Assembly (NCBI GenBank): GCA_959347315.1
Contig: OY365819.1
Coordinates: 23,020,589-23,084,588, forward strand
From: Bimastos eiseni
Taxonomy: Eukaryota; Annelida; Clitellata; Crassiclitellata; Lumbricidae
DNA: 64,000 nucleotides
Reading direction: 5' to 3'
Shown: one piece after another, positions 55,539 through 64,000 of the stretch
Position numbering within the stretch: position 1 is the first letter of the stretch
Layout: every line of letters begins with the position of its first letter
Made by a program: the position numbers and the translations under genes
Notes under the pieces: model-generated
What the model was told of the DNA's origin: nothing
Databases searched by the model: none
What the model saw: the letters and a program-made list of their open reading frames with translations, nothing else

Positions 55539-55989
55539 CTGTAAAAGAGAATATCAGGCTCAGGCCCTATTTAATCATATGTATAGGCACATTTCATTGA
55601 GATAAATATTATCCAGGGTAGCGGTTGAGTGTTTGCAAAGAATAAAAGAAATATAGCTACAAGGGTGAAAGACAAGTTGAGCCTAGATTTTAAATATTGT
55701 TATTCAACCACAGAATGCAAATTAATTGCTTGTAATATTTTAATTATAATGATGACCAATAATATATAATGACCATCTCTGTAGTATCCTCCATTTATGT
55801 GTATCATGCCTAAAATATTATTATTAACTCTTGAAAATAAGTATAATTACAACAGGTGCTGAATTAAAACAACAGCTTGAGCCATGCTTTGTTCTGACCT
55901 GAAGTCAAGACTCCAATCAAATACCTGCATTCATGTATGTCTTTCCTGCTCTCTCCCTATGTCCAGATGTTTGCTTCATATTTCTAGCA

Positions 55990-56145
<156 letters not shown>

Positions 56146-56149
56146 ATTG

Positions 56150-58118
56150 TCAATCTACATCTGCTGTGAAATTATTTAATTGAAGCAGTGAAGACAATTT
56201 ACTTAAGTCATCAACCGAGTGACCTGTCTTAAAACCAGGACACACATTTCAAGTCTTCTATACTTTTATGTGGCAACCTTTAATTAAAACTTTACTTCAT
56301 AGTTTTTCAAACATCTTTCATATGTGGGTAAAAATGTCTGAGCTGCAATGAAAGACTGAAGTCGATGATCGCCGACATGATTAACATTGTCTCAGCCATT
56401 GTCACAATGAATACACGAAACATTGAACCGTCAAAACACAATATCAGACAAGATATCCAATTGCATCTGAGTACTTGCTTAGCACAATTAAGGCAAGCTG
56501 ATGGTTCACCACATGATTTAGCAATACATGGTCTGTCGTCCATCTAATAATTATTTCAATGTGAAATGACAACGTTTTGCTTGTAACATTCAACAACCAC
56601 ACAGTGCACCCATTAACCATTTTAATAACGGCGAGCACAAGCAGTATAACACGTACTTGCATTGCAAACTATAGAAAGTTTATGTTTGAAAACCAAACAT
56701 TTTGACTAAGCAAATAATGAAATAATCAGTCTCATAACTGATATCAATTATTTCATAAGTCAGCTGTTACTGTCACAGTAGTTGGCAAAATTTTATATTG
56801 ATCTAAAAAATTTTATACTGTCTGAAAGCACACACTGCAATTTCAGTAATTGAATGAAAATCCTGTTTATCACAAGTCACAAGCAGCAAGACATGAACTG
56901 CATAACAACACTTGAGAAAGTGATACCGAGGCTGAGGGCCACATGTAGGAGGATGACGTGCTTTGTAGATCATAGTTTTATATCAACATTTCAGAAGAAA
57001 ATCATTCTTGAATGCTTAGTTATGAACCAAGAAAGATATTTCTTCTTTCTAAAATTAACTTGAGTCTGGCAGAGAATTTTTCTCTTGTTCTTTTTCTTTT
57101 GAAGATATGTGAACACATAATTCAAATCGAAAGAGAGGAATGGAATGAGATCTCTTAGTCTGCATTCCAGCTCAAAAGATTGATTGCTCTTCATTTGCTA
57201 ATGGACAATCTAGTCATCATATTGAAAGCACAGTTTCAAAGTCTCAAGAGAATCAATGACATTTCTTGGCATTGAATTGCCTTTCGTTTACCACAGCTAC
57301 TTATGTTAAGCTAGTATCCGTTGTTGAAAGGCTTGCAACTGGATTATATATTCTTTTGTTTTTCTGTTTCAAGTGCATTGACCAAAATAAGTGTGCTCAT
57401 GTGATGCGCAAGTTTACTGTCGCTTATGTTAAGAGAACCATGGAAATAGCTGTATATATGAAGCAAGTCTGCGTAAATACATGGAAAATAAACCAATGAA
57501 AAGTCATGAGAGATGTAGAGTAACAAGAGTCAAAGCAATCGGTCAGGTAGTAATCAGGTTTTGTCCATCGTTTGACCACAGTTGAAACCTGTAGTCAATT
57601 TAACCGGACATACATTGACTCCAAAAAGTGCAAGTGTTGTTGATAGGGTTGACAATATAATAAGCATGACAGTGAACCACAACCAGTGCAAACATTCTCC
57701 TGACCCAGTTCCTGGAGCCTTTCAAAAGTGACCGGCACACACAGGCCTGCATGTAATTATGAACTTTGATACAGCAGTAAAAAGAAAGAAAAGGAAACTG
57801 GATCACAGACTGGATTCATCTTAGTCAGTCGACACAGACTCTTTTTTCGTAGCATCCATCAATTAGCCAGAGATTGTACACAGACTTCTCGAACATCGTG
57901 GCGTAATGGTGGATTTCCATGTCGAGCATTAAAGGTCCTTTTGCTTCAAGAAGTTAGTACTATAGAACAACATTGTTATATGACTACTTATTAGAACTTA
58001 AGCTTTTATTCAGTTGGAAAACACTGATGAAAAACAATGTATAGAACCTCCCCAAACACAGATGACGAATGGCTCATGAATTACATAAACAGTAAACACA
58101 TGACTAGAACCAAAGCTT
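56150..58118 (-). other. USP intron remainder
   Basis: AT-rich intron with several ORFs of 60-78 codons on both strands, none with a domain or paired splice sites in phase. No transposon termini are recognised. Confidence 0.4.
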
Positions 58119-58121
58119 TAC

Positions 58122-58228
58122 CTTTTTATCTCTCAAAAAGATGGTCATTTTATCTTCAAGAGCTTTTGTTCTTGCTTCTTCTTCTTTCCACATGCCAGCT
58201 AAAACAGCTGGTGACATGTGACTCTCTT
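58122..58228 (-). CDS. Universal stress protein, middle exon (phase 1 to 0)
   Basis: The acceptor AAATTATTTGCAG and donor AAG/GTAAAG bound 107 nt encoding EESHMSPAVLAGMWKEEEAR, then TKALEDKMTIFLRDKK. This is the region between beta-2 and alpha-2 of animal USPs, where an SP-W motif and a Glu/Lys-rich helix ending in K-K are usual. The phases fit both neighbouring exons. Confidence 0.85.
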
Positions 58229-58971
58229 CTGCAAATAATTTTTGCATAAATATATAAACAACTAGTAAATTTAGAAGATACATCACAAAATTTAACCTGG
58301 TACTTTAATATAAAGACACTTTTATGCGGAGACTTCTAAACAATGTTCAATGACACTCCCCGTCACCCTTAATGATCAACATCATATTGTTATCATCATA
58401 ATATAAAGATTCATAAAGCACAAGTAAATATAGCTAAATACAATGCATAAATATGAGCCAAAACACATATGCATGTCTAACATATTTAGCCCTTTTTCCC
58501 AACACAGAATCTTTTGGGAAGCTTTGGCCAATTTCAACCCTTAAGAGTAAAAATGTCAAATAGATTGCAAAAATTGCAAAATGAGGCCAAAAGGGCCTAT
58601 GTTGAGAGCATCAATTATCATTTATAAGCCAGTTCAGCATGAAATTGACTCAACCCTTAACCATCAAATAATCTCTTAGACCCATTTTTCATAATAATCT
58701 GCACTAGATGGAGTACCATACTTCCAAATATCATTCACATTCATTTCCTATTCTGAGGTTGAAAGAGACCTAGATCTAATAGTGGAATTGGACTTAACAA
58801 CTGTAGAACTTAAGGCTATGCAGAGTCTGAAACAAACTCAAAACAAACACTTATTTACAAGACAACATCAGCTGTGCAGGAACAGCTGTGGTTGTTGTTC
58901 AATAACAAAGAACCTCTAAAGCTTTTAATTATATATGTACTGGTAGCATATGTGATACATTGTCAGCTTAC

Positions 58972-59058
58972 TTGCTCTACTGATGTTTAGCTCAGGCAGT
59001 TCAATGCAGTGGACAAAAACAACTTTATTTCCAGGACGATGAACTCTTTCCAGGTAGA
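58972..59058 (-). CDS. Universal stress protein, N-terminal-side exon (phase 1-1)
   Basis: The acceptor CTTTATTTCTAG and donor GTAAGC bound 87 nt encoding YLERVHRPGNKVVFVHCIEL and PELNISRA, corresponding to the end of alpha-1 and strand beta-2 (the typical W-L-...-HVP region). A first exon with the start codon and the V-A-VD-S strand must lie upstream and was not recognised. Confidence 0.85.
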
Positions 59059-59175
59059 CTAGAAATAAAGATACTCAGCATTAAATATCTTGAAAACCTC
59101 ATCAATAGACAAAATAAAAAAAATTAAACAGGAAAAAAATTCAAGATAACACTGACTAAAAAGGTGTGTTGGCTT

Positions 59176-59496
59176 TAGAGCTGTACCGATATAACTTTTT
59201 GCCGATTATGCCGATACCGATTATTGCCAATTGCTCATTAGCCGATACCTGATTATTTAGCCAATTATTTAGTCGAGTATTTCTTTGTGTTTCCCAAGAT
59301 GTCCAGTTCCAAAAGATAGCCACTGCCTATTGTTGTGATACAAGCAAACACTTCCCCCCCATTTAATTCAAGGCGTATGCATGTAGTTGGTGGCTAATCC
59401 TAGGCAGGCAATACAGATTAGACACTCCGCCCCCGATATCCGATATCTCTATAATCGGCCCGTTAAATCGGCCGGCCGATTAATGGTACAACTCTA
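59176..59496. mobile_element. hAT-like CCGATA-family short copy
   Basis: It starts TAGAGCTGTACCGATATAAC and ends CGATTAATGGTACAACTCTA, inverted. Homology of the ends extends outward (GTTGGCTT and AAACCAAC are near-complementary), and a further TAGAGCTGTACCAATTAATC head starts at 59505. No 8-bp direct duplication is seen, so this is probably a nested or rearranged pair. Confidence 0.65.
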
Positions 59497-59654
59497 AAAC
59501 CAACTAGAGCTGTACCAATTAATCAATCGTCATAGCACATAATTACTTAATATAAAGAATCAGCATATCGCAACATCACACGCCAAGGCACACTTCCGAT
59601 AGCGCGAGGAACAGCGGATATAGTCATTTCCGAGTGTGTCAGCTTGTGTGACTT

Positions 59655-59705
59655 CAAATCAAATCAATCAAAAATACCCCTTCAAGATATTTACTCAGAG
59701 GCGCA
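59655..59705 (-). mobile_element. Minimal LINE 3'-end fragment
   Basis: AAATCAATCAAAAATACCCC followed by TTCAAGATATTTACTCAGAG matches the 3' end of the LINE at 15860 (same order, AATCAATC tail and CTCAGAGGCGC). About 50 bp survive. Confidence 0.6.
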
Positions 59706-60019
59706 TTTGGATAGACACTGACTGCAGCTTGTGAGTACATTCATTTCTTAGTAGACCAAGTTTAATTACATACTGCGATGTCGAGCAAGATGATCGTCGA
59801 CGTAAATTAGACACCGAGTCTGGCAAAAGTTCAATATGATGATTTTTGTTTCTTTTAATTATTTGAATGTCAGTCATCTTGATTATTTACCTACTTACTT
59901 TATGCGTTTGGTTGTGTCGTTAGGTGTGCTCCATTTTCAGCCATATCGGGGCGACCATTATGTTTACATACACAGGCTTCTAGTCTTCAAGTTTATCAAA
60001 AAACCTATAATTTCTTAGT

Positions 60020-60090
60020 TATGCGTCGTGAGGGTCGATTAGGGTCAGGTTAACCATCGTGAGGGTCGGTTAGGGTTAGTAAGTAAGTAA
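60020..60090 (+). repeat. TTAGGG-containing dispersed module, locus 2
   Basis: TGCGTCGTGAGGGTCGATTA, GGGTCAGGTTAACCATCGTG and AGGGTCGGTTAGGGTTAG form two to three units of the 30-bp module also at 42800 and 63290, followed by a (TAAG)n run. Confidence 0.65.
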
Positions 60091-60543
60091 GTATGTACTT
60101 AATGAACCGCTTGCAAACGCACTGTTCATCATAATATGAACGTTCGAAACAATGTACACTCTCAAAATAAACACATCAAGCAATTACAGAGCAATTAGAC
60201 ATCCTCTAAGTAGTTAGAGTAAAATAATGTATACACATAAAATAATCATAACTAGCAATTACACAACAGACATCCAATGAGTAACTAGAGTAAATAGAAA
60301 TCAAACAATACTAGGCCTAGTTACACTCACAATAAGAATAGATTCGATTGTATAGCATTCGGGTGATAAAACCACATTGAATTAGTGCGTCAGCGCGCGC
60401 GATCTCTCGATTGTGCGAACGAGGATGAAGTGAATACGTAACAGTCTTTAAAGGTGGCAAAAGACAACTTAGAACATGGCAAGGATTGTGTAAAACAGAA
60501 GAGAAAAGAGAGGAATCTGCACGACCACAGAGGTCATCAAAAG

Positions 60544-62830
60544 TCATCTGGTCAAAAGGTTAATACTAGCATTTATTTTACAAAAGGCAGATACTTGGCT
60601 ATGGAGTTTAGTACAATGCCGACGGTTTTGCAAGAGTGATAAGAACCAATTATACAGAAAATCAGGTAATGGCAAAAGAGCAAGTTGCTCAGATAGGTAA
60701 GTGTGCCTAACCGTATCAAAGGCACGGGAGAAATCCAGCAAGATAAAACGTACATAGGGCTCTTCTTGTAACATATCTAGAATTCCATGAGTCAAAGCAA
60801 CGAGGGCTGATGTGGTGGAGCCAGTGGGTCGAAATGCGTATTGGACGCTAAGAGTAGAGTTAGTAACAGGATCAGAGAATATAGGATAGAAGTAATTCCT
60901 CACAACTATTTTCTCCAGCATGTGGCATAATACAGGAGTAATAGAAATGGGCCTGAGATCAGTCTCATTTTGAGGATGCGCAGTTTTAGGGACAGGCATG
61001 ATACAACTAGAACGCCATTAAGGCGGCATGTAAGAATAAGTCAGAGAGCAATTGAAAAGATACGCAACCGGGGCAGAGAGCAGGTGAGCCATCGAGGACA
61101 AAAGCCAAGAGGGAATGCCATCAGGGCCACTTGCGGATACCCGGACAGATTCAAGTCCTCTAAACACATGATATTCATCAATATTAATAGGGTTTTCAAG
61201 GTTTACAGTAAGCTTGAGCAATGGTTCAGTATAACCTAAATCAGTTGAAACATCTTAATAATGTCGGTTGAGGGCTTCACACGCTACTCCTCCAATCGGC
61301 GCATGATCAACAGCGTTATCGCCCCGAAGTCGCCGAACCTCAGCCCAGAGTTTTCGAGAGCCTCGTTCTAGACACTCGAATGACGCCGCGTTGGTTTTGA
61401 CGATACAGTTATTGATCCTGTCGGCGAGGGAATCTGCAGCAGCACATCTTCCACAACGGAGAAGCGTGTTTCGACGGCGCAGTAAGTACTTTAAGAAAGA
61501 TGTCATGTACGACGGATCCTTTCTCCTGATCGACATCTTTCTGAGAGGGACAAAGCGGTTTAGTGCGTCGTCGATAAAAGCATAGAAGTCTTCAAACGCT
61601 TGTTCAATAGAGATCTCCTCAGTGATGAAACTCCACATATGATTCGCAATGGAGTGGAGCGTTGCAACATTAGCCGGCGTATGAAGCCGGAAACTATGAA
61701 CTTCGCGAGTTTTAGGCGGTTGCACTCCAGTCTCATAGGTAGCAAGGACTGCAGAATGTTTGGTCTTAATTCATGATTTGCTTGCAGAGCATCTTCCGTA
61801 AGTACGTCCTGAGGTATAGACGCGATCCAATGGGTGTCCGAGATGTGTAGGACCAGCGAATTCCACATGAAGACCCAAGCCAAGGATATCCTCAGAAGGG
61901 AGTTGATTAAACTCACCCGCTAAGATGATATGAGGGTTCGACTATTCAGTGAAGAAATTGTCCAAAGTTGAGCCTAGGCTTGCAAGTAGGTCAGAAGTTT
62001 GATAAGTAGGCATGGGTGGATGGTAGAGGCCACCGATTCGGTAATTTTGCTTATTGTGTATATAGCCTGTATCCATAAAAGCTCCAACTTTGCATTGTAG
62101 GGTGGATCCAGTGTTAGTATAGAGGCCTGGAGCGTACAGCGACAATAAATGGCGACACCACCTCCTCGCCGTCCTCATCTGTCTCTTCGAAAAAGGTTAT
62201 ATCCAGCAATATTAAATTGAGAATCAGTGTGGTGCGGTTTAAACCAACTTTCGATAATGATAGCCACGTCCGGACATAATGAAATCATATCAGCCCTAAG
62301 CTGGTCAATGGCGTGAGTCTTGGCAAGACTTGTTGGATTTAATAGTAATATGGAGGGGTGGTCGCTATTCCCCACAGTGACTGTAATCACGTTTTAAAAA
62401 TGTAGGGTTTATGAAATAAATTGAAGGAACTGTAGGCGGTACATTATTGTATTGTTGTTTCTGACCTGTCAAGTTGTAAACCTCTGGATAGACCAGGACA
62501 TGTGGCGATCTAATCAATTGGCGAACCGGGAAAACCCTCTGCGGTTGGCCGCTGATCCACACCGGGATTAGTTGTTTGAACTCCTTATCTTCAGACTTCG
62601 CTTCACTCCTACTGTTCAAGTCCAAGCAGTCAACGTAGGCAGTCCTTGTGCGTAGATGTCAACCAGCTCGTGATCCCCGATATCGCAGGAGTCCACACGA
62701 AGCAATTCTATCTAATTGTTCGTTACTGGGTGTTCCCGAGGATCCCCTCAACGCGTATAAATCTATTCGCCTGTAGCCAATCACAGAGGGGAACCCCGAC
62801 GACGTCATAAGCTCTGCGATTGAAAATGGT
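60544..62830 (-). pseudogene. CR1-like LINE, 5' end and EN largely preserved, RT truncated
   Basis: In minus order, a 5' ORF part has SNEQLDRIASCGLLRYRGSR (about 62715-62660) and LIPVWISGQPQRVFPVRQLI. The endonuclease start is LLLNPTSLAKTHAIDQLRAD with DVAIIIESWFKP (62345-62230), and the EN body has degenerate frames (YRIGGLYHPPMP). A linker (RKLWAEVRRLRGDNA) follows, then the RT: SGPDGIPSWLLSSMAHLLSA, DLRPISITPVLCHMLEKIVV, QYAFRPTGSTTSALVAL, FILLDFSRAFDTVRH. It ends before the F/YADD box. Frameshifts disable it. It lies in sense, upstream of or within intron 1 of the USP gene. Confidence 0.85.
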
Positions 62831-62850
62831 CGTCAGCTTTAATGTTAAAA
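62750..62850 (-). promoter_or_regulatory. Possible LINE internal promoter motifs
   Basis: Near the 5' end of the LINE, a cluster of GACGTCAT (CRE-like, about 62801-62808), ATTGG/CCAAT (about 62778) and TATAAAT (about 62757) occurs within 60 bp. It could be the element's own promoter. This is motif matching only. Confidence 0.25.
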
Positions 62851-62949
62851 GTCCCGATAACTTCAAAACGGTGAACAAAAGTAATTTTCTTTGGCTCTCG
62901 CCCCACAAGACTCTCTGGCTTTAATTACAAAGCTTATAAAGACTATTGT

Positions 62950-63285
62950 ATGACATTGTTGGAAGTGGCTCGAGACATTAAACTTAATTCATAGACAATA
63001 GGGAATGTAAATAATGAGAAAAAGTAGTTACTTTACATTCGGACACTGGGAATCCCCTTTGTTGTTACAAAGGTCTTTAGGTCGCAAAACAACGCTTCAG
63101 TTTGTTTACAAAATCCATAATTATATTGTGATTAGACTTTAGTTTCATAAATAATCATAAGTTTCGATATCCTGAAGACCGCAGCTAGCGAAACAACTAG
63201 TGGAAAAATTGTAGAAATATTCGAATCAAGTTATTATGTAGAATTAACTGATAAACTTAAATTTTGGCAGCCATAACAGCGGTGC
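62950..63285. other. No gene recognised
   Basis: AT-rich sequence with no exon, element terminus or repeat that I can identify. Confidence 0.35.
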
Positions 63286-63289
63286 CGTG

Positions 63290-63425
63290 ATACATGGTCG
63301 ATTAGAGTCAGGTTAAGCATCGTGAGGGTCGGTTAGGGTCAATTTAGCATTGTGAGGGTCATTTAGGGTTAGTGCTAGGTGTCTATCAGACTCAGTGTCT
63401 AGGGTTAGGGTTAGAGTTGAAGCTT
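63290..63425 (+). repeat. TTAGGG-containing dispersed module, locus 3
   Basis: GTCGATTAGAGTCAGGTTAA, GCATCGTGAGGGTCGGTTAG, GGTCAATTTAGCATTGTGAG and so on give about three 30-bp units. The end, TAGGGTTAGGGTTAG, is a short true telomere-like run. Confidence 0.7.
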
Positions 63426-63639
63426 AATTACTCCTTTGTGCCAGAAGTATTTTTATATGACCAATGGCAAAAGACCAAAAGATCAAATATTATGCGTAAG
63501 TTGGAGTCCCCAAAACTATAAGTAAGCCATAAAAACAATACTAGGTCAGATCCCAATAAACATAGAGGTAAAAGTGTATTTTAACGTATTTTATTACCTC
63601 GTGTGCTTGCGTGTATTTTTGCGTATTTAATTATTTCCC

Positions 63640-63990
63640 TATTTATTTTGTAAGTAGAAACTGGATTGATGATAATAATTATGCTTAAATGGAAGCAGGA
63701 TCGATGAAAATAATCGTAAAGGTGAGTTTTAGAGAATTTAATTAAATAAAATGTTGATAAGAAATTCCACTAGAATCCATCGCAACGTCATTTTGTCATC
63801 AATCGAACATCTAATTATGCATGATATTTTCATCGATTCAGCTTCCATTCATGCATTTTTCTCTTCGTTGATCCAACTTCCATTTAAGTATATTTCTTTT
63901 CATCAATCCAGATTCCATTTAAGTATATTTTTTTTCACCAATCGGCCCTGTTTACATCGATTCCACGTCCATCGTAACGACATTCTCGCG
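63640..63990. repeat. 30-bp dispersed module, locus 3, inverted halves
   Basis: The left part carries GGATTGATGATAATAATTAT and TTAAATGGAAGCAGGAT. The right part carries the complement (TTCATCAATCCAGATTCCAT, ACTTCCATTTAAGTATATT) several times, so the array changes orientation near 63730-63800 and runs off the window end. Confidence 0.7.
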
Positions 63991-64000
63991 TCAATCAAGC

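Overview
This is a metazoan nuclear DNA window. It shows GT-AG introns of about 0.1 to 7 kb, very low gene density, dense transposon relics, tRNA-derived SINEs, CR1/L2-like and RTE-like LINE pieces, and many microsatellites. No ORF is bacterial in character. A universal stress protein (USP) gene with introns, next to an immunoglobulin-domain gene, fits a non-vertebrate, probably marine, animal. The phylum cannot be read from the sequence.

Three host genes can be assembled by hand from exons whose splice phases agree. (1) Plus strand, about 1.6-14.6 kb: two Ig domains, each on one phase 1-1 exon, followed by a string of small phase 1-1 exons encoding a basic/polar region and one or two candidate terminal exons. 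The first exon(s) and any clear membrane exon were not found. (2) Minus strand, 36.5 kb down to 15.56 kb: a gene of at least 12 exons for a low-complexity protein (poly-proline tract, nine-residue repeats, basic/acidic stretches) with conserved-looking islands. Phases agree over most of its length, but two junctions are unresolved and the start exon is missing. The motif set recalls PROSER3, from memory only. (3) Minus strand, 59.06 kb down to 55.12 kb: a USP with an intact G-2X-G-9X-G(S/T) nucleotide-binding motif and a 75-residue Ser/Lys/Glu-rich tail. Its first exon was not found, and a LINE lies just upstream.

The rest is mostly mobile DNA. At least six elements are hAT-like with terminal inverted repeats and 8-bp target duplications readable in the sequence (10652-12003, 13779-14098, 17938-18688, 24494-24945, 37010-37678, 39742-41454). 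There is also a Harbinger-like MITE with TTA duplication, a mariner-type element with long inverted repeats, a piggyBac C-terminal relic, about a dozen LINE fragments, three SINE families and a foldback-like element.

Tandem repeats are striking. A 46/47-bp satellite of about 2.5 kb has a 139-bp higher-order period, and a lone diverged copy sits inside an ORF 0.9 kb away. A 27-bp array stays open in frame with a host exon, and a 33-bp array runs for 0.65 kb. Large parts of 47-48.5, 49.5-50.2, 51.8-52.8, 54.4-55.1 and 62.95-63.25 kb hold nothing I can identify.
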